Origin: Curtobacterium sp. PhB115
GTDB lineage: Bacteria; Actinomycetota; Actinomycetes; Actinomycetales; Microbacteriaceae
Direction: 5' to 3'
DNA: 64,000 bases
Assembly: GCF_003752025.1 (NCBI RefSeq)
Contig: NZ_RJKR01000005.1
Location: 1,030,241 to 1,094,240, forward strand
Below the pieces are notes generated by a model. It did not search any database and had not been told where the DNA came from. It saw only the letters and a program-made list of their open reading frames with translations. This document shows positions 33,486 to 40,568 of the stretch, piece after piece. The position numbers and the translations under genes were made by a program. Positions within the stretch are counted from its first letter, which is position 1. Every line of letters starts with the position of its first letter.

Positions 33486-34361
33486 TCAGCCGCTGAACGT
33501 GTTCGCGGGGAAGCCGTGCACCCGCGTCGGCACCGCGAGGACCGCCCCCGACGCCGGGGACTGCTCGAGCTGCTCCTCGGTGAGGTTCTCGCGTGCGGTG
33601 CCGACGAAGAGCGTGGCCATGTCCGGGCCGCCGAACGCCACGGACGTCACGTTCGGTGCGGGGAGCTCGACCGTCTCGAGGTGCGACCCGTCCGGGCCGT
33701 ACCGCTCCACCCGGCCGCCGCCGTAGATCGCACTCCAGGAACAGCCCTCGTCGTCGCGCACCAGACCGTCGTGGGCGGCGCCGACGACGAACGGTTCGAG
33801 TTCACCGAGCTCGCCGTCCGGACCGTAGGACCCGCGGTAGACCGTCGACGCGCTGGTGTCCGTGACGTACATGACGCTGCCGTCGTCCGACCACTCGATG
33901 CCGTTCGTGACGCCGAAGCCGCCGCGGAGCAGCCGGGTCGTGCCGTCGGGCTCGATCGAGTACAGGGCGCCGTCGGGCTCCCCCGTCGTCAGGTTCATGC
34001 TGCCCACCAGGAACCGGCCGAACGGGTCGCACTTGCCCTCGTTGAACCGGATGCCGGCCGTGGCGTGCTCGACCCGGGCGATCTCGCGCTCGATCGCGCC
34101 CTCGGCGTCGGTCACCACCACGGAGTCCCCGAGCGCTGCGACGAAGCCGCCGGAGGCCCGTGGCTGGAACGACGCGAGCGGCGGCGGGAGCGGGACACTC
34201 GAGACCGCGGTCCCGTGCGCGTCGGCGGTGTTCAGGGTGCCGAGGGTGATGTCGGTCCACCGGAGCAGCTGGGCGGACGGGTCCCAGACGATGCTCTCGG
34301 CGAGGACGGCTCGGGCGTCGGAGAAGACGGTGGCGGGGCCGGTCGTCGCGCTGCTGCTCAT
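33486..34361 (-). CDS. SMP-30/gluconolactonase family protein
   Basis: This 291-residue beta-propeller of the SMP-30/gluconolactonase/LRE family has AVLAESIVWDPSAQLLRWTDI (first metal glutamate), RFNEGKCDPFGRFLVGSM, GVTNGIEWSDDGSVMYVTDTSASTVY (metal Asn and Asp) and late NVTSVAFGGPDMATLFVGTARENL. It would hydrolyse a sugar lactone such as gluconolactone using a divalent metal. The ATG has GGAGG only three bases ahead. It has no obvious sugar-pathway neighbours. Confidence 0.88.
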   Translation of the reverse strand: MSSSATTGPATVFSDARAVLAESIVWDPSAQLLRWTDITLGTLNTADAHGTAVSSVPLPPPLASFQPRASGGFVAALGDSVVVTDAEGAIEREIARVEHATAGIRFNEGKCDPFGRFLVGSMNLTTGEPDGALYSIEPDGTTRLLRGGFGVTNGIEWSDDGSVMYVTDTSASTVYRGSYGPDGELGELEPFVVGAAHDGLVRDDEGCSWSAIYGGGRVERYGPDGSHLETVELPAPNVTSVAFGGPDMATLFVGTARENLTEEQLEQSPASGAVLAVPTRVHGFPANTFSG

Positions 34362-34452
34362 GCCTCCGGTCTACCGGCGACGGCTCCGTGGTCCCCCAGC
34401 CGTCGTGCCGCCGCCGCCGCTGCCGCTCCGCTCCGCCGCCGCCACTTCACGG

Positions 34453-34504
34453 GCTGGGCGACACCTCACGGGGCGACGGGCGCGTGAAGTGTCGCTGGGC
34501 GCGA
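34453..34504. repeat. diverged palindromic element of the GCGACA-TTCACGC type
   Basis: Left GCTGGGCGACACCTCACG and right CGTGAAGTGTCGCTGGGC form an imperfect inverted repeat. The right half closely matches the right arm of the 48-bp palindrome at 59885-59932 (CGCGTGAACTGTCGCTCAGC). It lies in the 176-bp gap between the lactonase start and the DUF1206 stop, which otherwise holds only GC-rich sequence. Confidence 0.65.
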
Positions 34505-34510
34505 AAGGTC

Positions 34511-34539
34511 GAGCGCTCGCGGGCGGAGCGCGAGCGCTC
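34511..34539. terminator. hairpin over the DUF1206 stop
   Basis: GAGCGCTCGCG and its complement form an 11-bp stem with a short loop, overlapping the last bases of the DUF1206 stop codon. Likely intrinsic terminator for that gene. Confidence 0.5.
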
Positions 34540-35371
34540 AGAGGCGGGCGTAGCGCGCGCGGAAGAAGCTGTAGACGCCGAAGGCCAGGAACCCGATGCC
34601 GATGACCACGAGGACGAACACGCCACCGGGCATGCTCCGGATCGCGTCGAACGCCCCGTCGAGGCCGGTCGCCTGGTCGGGGTCACTCTGCAGCCCGGCC
34701 ACGCCGATGAGCACACCGACGATCGCGACCGCGATGCCCTTGAGGACGTAGCCGACCACCCCGAGCACGGTGATGACCCGTTCGACCGACCGCGGCGGCC
34801 GCACGAGCTGCTTCCAGAACGAGCGCCGGCAGCCGATCACGACGAGGCCGATCCCGATCGCGACCGCGATCGCCCCGGCGAGGAGCAGCACGAACACGCC
34901 ACCGGGGGTCGCGAGGGTCTTCGCCGCGGCACTCTGCGACGAGCTGCTGGAGCTCGAGCCGGCACCGAGCGCGTACGAGGCCGACGAGTACGCGATCACG
35001 CCGTAGACCACGGCCTTCGCGACGTCCTTGAACCGGGCGAGCCAACCCCGGGTGCTGTCCGACCGACCGCCGACGACCGCCTCGAGGACCAGCCGCACGG
35101 TCAGCGCTGCCGTACCGATCGCGATCGCCCAGAGCAGGAACACCCCGCCGGGCACCGCAGCGATCTGCTGCAGAGCGCCGGACTGGTCGGTCTCGCCGCC
35201 CGAGGACGCGTTGCCGACGCCGAGCAGGATCGCGAGGTACCCGATCAGCAGGTGCACGATGCCGCTGCCGACGAAGCCGGCCCGTGCGGTCGTCTCGAAC
35301 CAGCGGCTGTCCGCGACCCGCTTCGCTTCGCGTCCGGTCTTCCGGGCCGCCTGTTCCGCCTGTTCACTCAC
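34538..35371 (-). CDS. DUF1206 membrane protein
   Basis: This 277-residue protein has about six membrane segments arranged as three similar hairpins. Each contains an R/K-rich start and a repeat of the kind PGGVFVLLLAGAIAVAIGIG; PGGVF occurs three times, near residues 95, 175 and 255. This is the typical actinobacterial DUF1206 layout. Its function is unknown. The GTG start (VSEQAEQAARKTGREAKRVADSRWFETTARAGFVG) is preferred over a longer reading that runs through the upstream hairpin. Confidence 0.85.
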   Translation of the reverse strand: MSEQAEQAARKTGREAKRVADSRWFETTARAGFVGSGIVHLLIGYLAILLGVGNASSGGETDQSGALQQIAAVPGGVFLLWAIAIGTAALTVRLVLEAVVGGRSDSTRGWLARFKDVAKAVVYGVIAYSSASYALGAGSSSSSSSQSAAAKTLATPGGVFVLLLAGAIAVAIGIGLVVIGCRRSFWKQLVRPPRSVERVITVLGVVGYVLKGIAVAIVGVLIGVAGLQSDPDQATGLDGAFDAIRSMPGGVFVLVVIGIGFLAFGVYSFFRARYARL

Positions 35372-35439
35372 GCCATCGAGCGTGCCCGACGCGCGCCGGT
35401 CTGTCCGGGCCGCGCCGGGCGGTCGACCGGACCCGACGT

Positions 35440-35483
35440 CGGACTGGAGGCGCGGGGCGGGCAGCACCCGTGCCTCCAGTCCG
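35440..35483. terminator. hairpin terminator (GGAGGCGCGG type)
   Basis: Arms CGGACTGGAGGC and GCCTCCAGTCCG with an inner CGGG/CCCG extension, 15 bp beyond the rtcB stop and upstream of DUF1206. Confidence 0.75.
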
Positions 35484-35498
35484 AGGGGACGCGCAGCG

Positions 35499-36665
35499 TC
35501 AGTCACCCTTCACGTTGACGACCTGCCGCAGCGTGTGCCGGACCGCGACGAGGTCCGACGCGTCCGCCATCACCTGGTCGATCGGCTTGTACGCCGCCGG
35601 GATCTCGTCGAGGAACGCATCCGTGTCGCGGTACTCGATCCCGACCATCGCCTCGCGCAGCTGCTCGTGGGTGAAGGTCCGGCGGGCGGCACTCCGCGAG
35701 AAGAGCCGGCCGGCACCGTGCGGCGACGACTCGAGCGACGGCTTGTTGCCGAGGCCCTCGACGACGTACGACGCGGTCCCCATCGACCCGGGGATCAGGC
35801 CCGCCTGTCCCGCCTTCGCCTGGATCGCGCCCTTCCGGGACACCCACACCGACTTGCCCCAGTGCGTCTCACGCTGGGTGAAGTTGTGGTGGCAGTTGAT
35901 CCGCTCGAGCTCGTCGACCGGGGACCCGAGCACCTCGGACAGCTGCCGGACGACGCGGTCCATCATCTCCTCGCGGTTGAGCAGCGCGAAGTGCTGGGCC
36001 CACCGCAGCTCGGCGATGTACCGGTCGAACTCGGGCGTGCCCTCGACCAGGTACGCCAGGTCGGGGTCGGCGAGCTGGATCCACCAGCGCTCCATCAGCC
36101 GCTTCGCGACCTTGATGTGCCGCTGGGCGATCTTGTTGCCGACGCCACGCGAGCCGGAGTGCAGGAAGGTCCAGACCCGGTCCTCCTCGTCGAGGGAGAC
36201 CTCGATGAAGTGGTTGCCGGACCCGAGCGTGCCGAGCTGGTTGCGCCAGCCGCCGTGCACGCCGTCCGGGTCGAACCCGGCGGTCTCGGCCATGGCCTCG
36301 AGCTCCGCGATCCGGGGCGCGGCGGTCGCCACGATCTTCCGGTTCGACGCACCGGCCGACAGCGGGATCGCGCGCTCGATCTGCTCGCGCAGCCCCTGCA
36401 GGTCCTCGGGCAGGTCGCCCTTGGTGAACTGGGTCCTGACCGCGATCATGCCGCAGCCGATGTCCACACCGACGGCCGCCGGCATGATCGCGCCGAGGGT
36501 CGGGATGACCGAACCGACGGTCGCACCGAGTCCGAGGTGGGCATCGGGCATCAGGGCCAGGTGCGGGAACACGAACGGCATGCGCGCGGTCGTGCGGGCC
36601 TGCTGCTCCGTGTTGTCCTCGAGCATCGAGGCCCAGCTGAGCAATCGGTCGTTGATCTTCTCCAT
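35499..36665 (-). CDS. rtcB: RtcB family RNA-splicing ligase
   Basis: This 388-residue RtcB has HLGLGATVGSVIPT, AVGVDIGCGMIAVRT (Asp and Cys metal ligands), LGTLGSGNHFIEV, FLHSGSRGVGNKI, INCHHNFTQRE and SSPHGAGRLFSR with the nucleotidylated histidine. All manganese and GMP-binding motifs appear present. RtcB joins RNA 2',3'-cyclic phosphate or 3'-phosphate ends to 5'-OH ends with GTP and repairs cleaved tRNA or rRNA. The length is like the short bacterial form. The ATG start matches the family. No archease or RtcR gene is seen; a short ORF and a hairpin precede it. Confidence 0.93.
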   Translation of the reverse strand: MEKINDRLLSWASMLEDNTEQQARTTARMPFVFPHLALMPDAHLGLGATVGSVIPTLGAIMPAAVGVDIGCGMIAVRTQFTKGDLPEDLQGLREQIERAIPLSAGASNRKIVATAAPRIAELEAMAETAGFDPDGVHGGWRNQLGTLGSGNHFIEVSLDEEDRVWTFLHSGSRGVGNKIAQRHIKVAKRLMERWWIQLADPDLAYLVEGTPEFDRYIAELRWAQHFALLNREEMMDRVVRQLSEVLGSPVDELERINCHHNFTQRETHWGKSVWVSRKGAIQAKAGQAGLIPGSMGTASYVVEGLGNKPSLESSPHGAGRLFSRSAARRTFTHEQLREAMVGIEYRDTDAFLDEIPAAYKPIDQVMADASDLVAVRHTLRQVVNVKGD

Positions 36666-36769
36666 GGTGTCGTCTCGCTTTCGTGACGGTCTTCGATGAC
36701 GGTCCGAGGCGGAATCCGGCTGCCGTTCCGTGCTGCGGTGCGGCGTTCGGAGGGGCAGCGTCGGGAGGT

Positions 36770-36800
36770 GACGCCCCGGGCCGGGTGGGCACGGGGCGTC
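36770..36800. promoter_or_regulatory. leader hairpin between the small ORF and rtcB
   Basis: GACGCCCC and GGGGCGTC are perfect 8-bp arms 15 bases apart, 105 bp ahead of the rtcB start and just after the 35-codon ORF. It could act as an attenuator or a processing site. Confidence 0.4.
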
Positions 36801-36816
36801 TGGTGACGTCGCGTGC

Positions 36817-36924
36817 CTACGCGGGATAGCTGGAGGACTGCTGCTCGCGCTGCTGTTCGGGCAGCACGACGAGCGTGTCGAGCTGGAGCTCGACTCGCTG
36901 TTCGCTGTGCTGCACGGCGCGCAT
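36817..36924 (-). CDS. candidate 35-residue leader or small protein ahead of rtcB
   Basis: A short ORF encoding MRAVQHSEQRVELQLDTLVV and ending EQQREQQSSSYPA is read in the same direction as rtcB, 151 bp upstream. Its ATG has a strong ribosome site (GGAAGGA, eight bases before). The peptide is soluble, Gln-rich and matches nothing I know. The good start signal and position in the 480-bp region ahead of rtcB are the only support. It may be a regulatory leader or a chance ORF. Confidence 0.4.
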   Translation of the reverse strand: MRAVQHSEQRVELQLDTLVVLPEQQREQQSSSYPA

Positions 36925-36990
36925 GCGCGGTCCTTCCGAGGTGCCCGGGACGGGCGGTCCTGCCGGTGGGCAGGAGGACCGACAGTAGTT

Positions 36991-37029
36991 CGACACGCCC
37001 GGGGTGCACAAGTCACGCCGGGCGTGTCG
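36991..37029. promoter_or_regulatory. perfect 12-bp inverted repeat in the rtcB/GH15 divergent region
   Basis: CGACACGCCCGG and CCGGGCGTGTCG are separated by 15 bases. A direct repeat TCGTGCGTTCTC follows at 37027 and 37048 (21-bp spacing, two helical turns). These lie between the divergent rtcB leader and the GH15 gene and look like regulator-binding sites. Confidence 0.45.
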
Positions 37030-37144
37030 TGCGTTCTCGACGCGTTGTCGTGCGTTCTCCACATCCTGGAGGCGCGGCGCGGGTTCTCCACAGCGGGGTA
37101 CGGCCGCCTGATGGTCGCGCCCACGGCCAGGGCAGGCTGGGCAC

Positions 37145-38971
37145 ATGACGGAGCGCACCCGAGACACCCCCGACGCGGTCGACAACGACGAACGCAGCAA
37201 CGGGTACGTCCCGCTCCGCTCCTACGGAGCGATCGGCGACGGCCGCACCGTCGCCCTCATCGCCGCCGACGGCCGGATCGACTGGCTGCCGATCCCGTCG
37301 ATGGACTCCCCGCCCGTCTTCGCCAGCATCCTCGACGCCGAGCACGGCGGACACATCGCGTTGCGGCCGACCGGCGACGCCTCCGCATCACGCGAGTACA
37401 TCCCCGGCACGAACGTCCTCGTCACGACGTGGACCACGGACTCCGGCACCTGCACCGTCACGGACGCGATGGTGACCGGTGTCGCCGGACGTCTGCCGTG
37501 GGCCGAGATCGGCCGCTGCGTCCAGGGCGTCGACGGCACCGTGGAGCTCGAGTGGGCCGTCGTGCCCGGCACCCTGCTGAACACCGCCGAGCCGAGGCGT
37601 CTCGACACCGTGAACGGCACCGTCGTCGGGGTCGACGGCATCACGATCGCGATCGTCGAGCAGGGGTTCGACCCCGTGCACGAGGACGGACCGCGCTTCT
37701 CCGGCCGCTTCACGACCTCGGCCGACTCGGAGCACATCCTGACGATCGTCGGCACGCACGACGAGCCGATCTTCATGCCCGACCCGGAACAGAGCATGCA
37801 GGGCATCGACCGGACCATCCGGAACTGGTCGACGTGGTCGGAGGAGTTCGCCTACGACGGCCCCTGGGCGGATGCCGTCCAGCGCAGTGCCCTCGCCCTG
37901 AAGCTCCTCATCTACTCCCCCACCGGGGCGATCGCCGCGGCGCCGACGACGAGCCTGCCCGAGGACCGCAGCGGTGGGAAGAACTGGGACTACCGGTTCG
38001 CCTGGGTGCGCGACCTGTCGTACACCGTGCACGCACTGACGAGCTTCGGGTTGCGCGAGGAGACGCACGCCGCAGTGTCCTGGGTGATCCGCACCATCGC
38101 CGAACACGGCGACAGCATGCCGATCTTCTACGAACTCGACGGCTCGGACTCCGACGGCGTGCACGAGCGCGACGTCCCGGGGTGGGACGGCATCGGGCCG
38201 GTGACCGAGGGCAACCGGGCGAGCGACCAGCTGCAGCTCGGCGTCTGGGGCGACGTGTTCGAGATCATGCGCCAGTACGTGCGCGCCGGCAACGTGCTCG
38301 ACCGCAAGACCGCCGCGACGCTCGAGGGGCTCGCCGACGACGCCTGCAAGCGGTGGGAGCAGCCCGACGCCGGCATGTGGGAGCTCGAGGAGACCCACCA
38401 CTACACGACGAGCAAGATCGGCTGCTGGCAGGCGCTCGACGCCGCCGTGGAGCTCCACGACGCCGGCCAGATCGAGGGCACCCGCGACATGTGGGTGAAG
38501 AACCGGGAGCTCATCGAGGACTGGGTCGCCGAGCACGGGTGGAACGAGGAACTCGGCCACTACGTGATGCACCCGGACACCGATGCGCTGGACTGCTCGA
38601 TCCTGCTGCACGCCATGTCGGCCTTCGACCGCGGCCCCCGCATGTCGGCGACGATCGACGCGATCCGCGAGCAGCTGCAGCGCGGCCCGCTCGTCTACCG
38701 GTACTCCGGGATCGAGGACGAGGAGAGCCCGTTCGTGGCTTGCTCGTTCTGGCTCGTGGCCGCTCTCGCCTGCGTCGGGCGGCAGGACGAGGCGCGCGCG
38801 CTGATGGACGAGATGGTCGCACAGGGCAACGACGTCGGACTGTTCAGCGAGATGATCAGCGAGGACGGTTCCTTCATGGGCAACCTGCCGCAGGGACTGT
38901 CGCACCTCGCGCTCATCCAGGCAGCGCTGACCGTCCAGGAGATGAGTGGCGAGGACGACGCCGCCGCGTGA
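37145..38971 (+). CDS. glycoside hydrolase family 15 (glucoamylase/trehalase-like)
   Basis: This 608-residue protein has an N-terminal beta domain (YVPLRSYGAIGDGRTVALIAADGRIDWLPIPSMDSPPVFASIL) and a C-terminal (alpha/alpha)6 barrel. The barrel has WDYRFAWVRDLSYTVHAL, NRASDQLQLGVWGDVF, WEQPDAGMWELEETHHYTTSKIGCWQALDAA and SEDGSFMGNLPQGLSHLALI. These are GH15 landmarks including the two catalytic glutamate regions. Actinobacterial homologues often are trehalases (as in mycobacteria) or glucoamylases. No signal peptide, so it acts inside the cell. It is divergent from the rtcB leader; the DUF1992 gene starts 13 bases after its stop. Confidence 0.9.
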   Translation: MTERTRDTPDAVDNDERSNGYVPLRSYGAIGDGRTVALIAADGRIDWLPIPSMDSPPVFASILDAEHGGHIALRPTGDASASREYIPGTNVLVTTWTTDSGTCTVTDAMVTGVAGRLPWAEIGRCVQGVDGTVELEWAVVPGTLLNTAEPRRLDTVNGTVVGVDGITIAIVEQGFDPVHEDGPRFSGRFTTSADSEHILTIVGTHDEPIFMPDPEQSMQGIDRTIRNWSTWSEEFAYDGPWADAVQRSALALKLLIYSPTGAIAAAPTTSLPEDRSGGKNWDYRFAWVRDLSYTVHALTSFGLREETHAAVSWVIRTIAEHGDSMPIFYELDGSDSDGVHERDVPGWDGIGPVTEGNRASDQLQLGVWGDVFEIMRQYVRAGNVLDRKTAATLEGLADDACKRWEQPDAGMWELEETHHYTTSKIGCWQALDAAVELHDAGQIEGTRDMWVKNRELIEDWVAEHGWNEELGHYVMHPDTDALDCSILLHAMSAFDRGPRMSATIDAIREQLQRGPLVYRYSGIEDEESPFVACSFWLVAALACVGRQDEARALMDEMVAQGNDVGLFSEMISEDGSFMGNLPQGLSHLALIQAALTVQEMSGEDDAAA

Positions 38972-38984
38972 TCATGGACTGACG

Positions 38985-39587
38985 ATGAACGACGTCGATG
39001 CACGGATGGACCGGCTGCGACGAGCCGCGCGGTACCGGTACCAGCAGCTCGTGGACAGCGAGATCGAACGCGGCTCCCTCGACCCGGACGAGGTGCGCGA
39101 GGAACGCCGCCAGCTCCGGGCCGCCGACGTGGCCGCGAACGCCAGGGCCCGGATCGAGGAAGCCGAACGCCGCGGCGTCTTCGAGGGCAACCCGTACCAC
39201 GGCAAGCCGTTGCCGGGGAACGACGGGCAGCACGACCCGGACTGGTGGATCCGCTCGAAGATCGAACGCGAGGACATCCGCGGGATCGCTCCGCCCGCGC
39301 TCGCGCTCCGCACCGAGGACGCCGACCTCGACGATGCGCTCGATGCGCTGACGGTCGAGGCCGACGTCCGTGCGGTGCTCGAGGACTTCAACGCCCGTGT
39401 GAAGGAAGCCCGGCGGCAGTTGCTCGGCGGGCCGCCGGTCGTGACGCCGATGCGGGACGTGGACGCGGAACTCGTCGCGTGGCACGAGCGGCGGGAAACC
39501 AGGCTCGCGGCGGCGGCGGCCACCGCGGCAGCCCGAGCAGCGGAGTCGGCGGACCGGCCGCGTCGGTGGTGGCGCCGGCGGCGGTGA
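38985..39587 (+). CDS. DUF1992 (DnaJ homologue-C member 28 conserved domain) protein
   Basis: This 200-residue protein has IEEAERRGVFEGNPYHGKPLPGNDGQHDPDWWIRSKIERED, the core of DUF1992, a domain found in DnaJ-related proteins without a J domain. Function is unknown. The rest is rich in Arg, Glu and Ala and probably helical, with a basic end (RPRRWWRRRR). It follows the GH15 gene closely and is ended by a long hairpin 42 bp downstream. Confidence 0.82.
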   Translation: MNDVDARMDRLRRAARYRYQQLVDSEIERGSLDPDEVREERRQLRAADVAANARARIEEAERRGVFEGNPYHGKPLPGNDGQHDPDWWIRSKIEREDIRGIAPPALALRTEDADLDDALDALTVEADVRAVLEDFNARVKEARRQLLGGPPVVTPMRDVDAELVAWHERRETRLAAAAATAAARAAESADRPRRWWRRRR

Positions 39588-39628
39588 GCAGTGAGCGCTG
39601 TGCGTCCGCGTGGCGTCGCCGTGTTCCG

Positions 39629-39686
39629 CACGACGAAGATCGGCCCGGACCACGTGTTCACGTGGTCCGGGCCGATCTTCGTCGTG
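39629..39686. terminator. long perfect hairpin terminator
   Basis: Perfect 28-bp arms (CACGACGAAGATCGGCCCGG...) with a two-base loop, between the converging DUF1992 gene and the secreted-protein gene. No U-tract. It is the longest perfect stem in the window. Confidence 0.85.
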
Positions 39687-39690
39687 GGTG

Positions 39691-40371
39691 TTACTTGATC
39701 TGCGCCGTGATGGTCGCGGTGCCGACGAGCAGGCCGCGCTTGACGGCGTCGGTGCCGAAGGTCTTGTTCAGCAGGCCGGCAGCGTCCTCGGACACGTGCA
39801 CCGTGGTGCCGGTCAGGATCGCGTTGTCACCCTCGAGCTGGAGGGGCTTGAGGGAACCGCCCCAGAGCTCGAACAGGTACGCGTTCGACGCGGCGACCTT
39901 GCCGTTGACCAGGACGTCACCGTAGAGCTTGGACGAGCCCGGGTTCACGACGAAGTTCTCCAGCGTCACCGTGGTGTCGCCGGCCTTCAGGGTCAGACCC
40001 GAGTCGTCGTGGTTCAGCAGGCCCTGCACGTACGGGCGGTAGTTGCCGTCCGGCGACCAGTACGTGACCGACCCGGCGGTGATCGGGAACGACACCGAAC
40101 CGTCAGCGAGGGTCGCGTCGCCGGAGACACCCGGGGTGAGCTTCAGGGCGGTGAGGGCGTCGGTGAAGCCGGAGTCGAGCTTCACGGCGGTCGAGCCACC
40201 GAGGACCTCGGGCACCGAAGCGACCGGCGCGGGGATCTTCGACGAGGACGACGACACGGTGTGCACCGTCGGGGTGGAGGCCTGCGCGGCGGAGACGCCG
40301 AACGCGGCGCCACCGAGCACCAGGGCACCGGTCGTGGCGAGGGTGATGGAGGTCTTCAGGCTCTTGCGCAT
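39691..40371 (-). CDS. secreted beta-rich protein of unknown function
   Basis: This 226-residue protein has a clear signal peptide (MRKSLKTSITLATTGALVLGGAAFGVSAAQA), a Ser-rich stretch and one domain. The domain has ITAGSVTYWSPDGNYRPYVQGLLNHDDSGLTLKAGDTTVTLENFVVNPGSSKLYGDVLVNG and ends AAGLLNKTFGTDAVKRGLLVGTATITAQIK. I recall similar unnamed secreted proteins in actinobacteria; no enzyme motif is seen. No membrane anchor or sorting signal, so it is probably released. The upstream 197 bp is AT-richer than its surroundings (for example TTTGACC and TTTTGCCC) and should hold a well-used promoter. Confidence 0.8.
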   Translation of the reverse strand: MRKSLKTSITLATTGALVLGGAAFGVSAAQASTPTVHTVSSSSSKIPAPVASVPEVLGGSTAVKLDSGFTDALTALKLTPGVSGDATLADGSVSFPITAGSVTYWSPDGNYRPYVQGLLNHDDSGLTLKAGDTTVTLENFVVNPGSSKLYGDVLVNGKVAASNAYLFELWGGSLKPLQLEGDNAILTGTTVHVSEDAAGLLNKTFGTDAVKRGLLVGTATITAQIK

Positions 40372-40568
40372 GATTTTTCAGTCCTTTGCTGTGTGGGCAC
40401 TCCGGCCGGCGGCCGACGTAGCTCCTGTGCGTACGCTGAATACCGGCCGAGTTTGACCGGAGAGCGCCCTGGGCTTTTGCCCTGTGCAACTCATTCGGCA
40501 CCCCGGCCCGAACGGTTTGGAAGTTCTTTTCTGGGGCGCTCCGATGCCGGGTTTCGTACCGTGGGGGC

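Noticed and set aside
36551..37009. 152-codon frame on the - strand over the rtcB leader
   Set aside because: Arg/Ala-rich shadow running into rtcB in another frame, with no ribosome site; the 35-codon frame has the better start signal.
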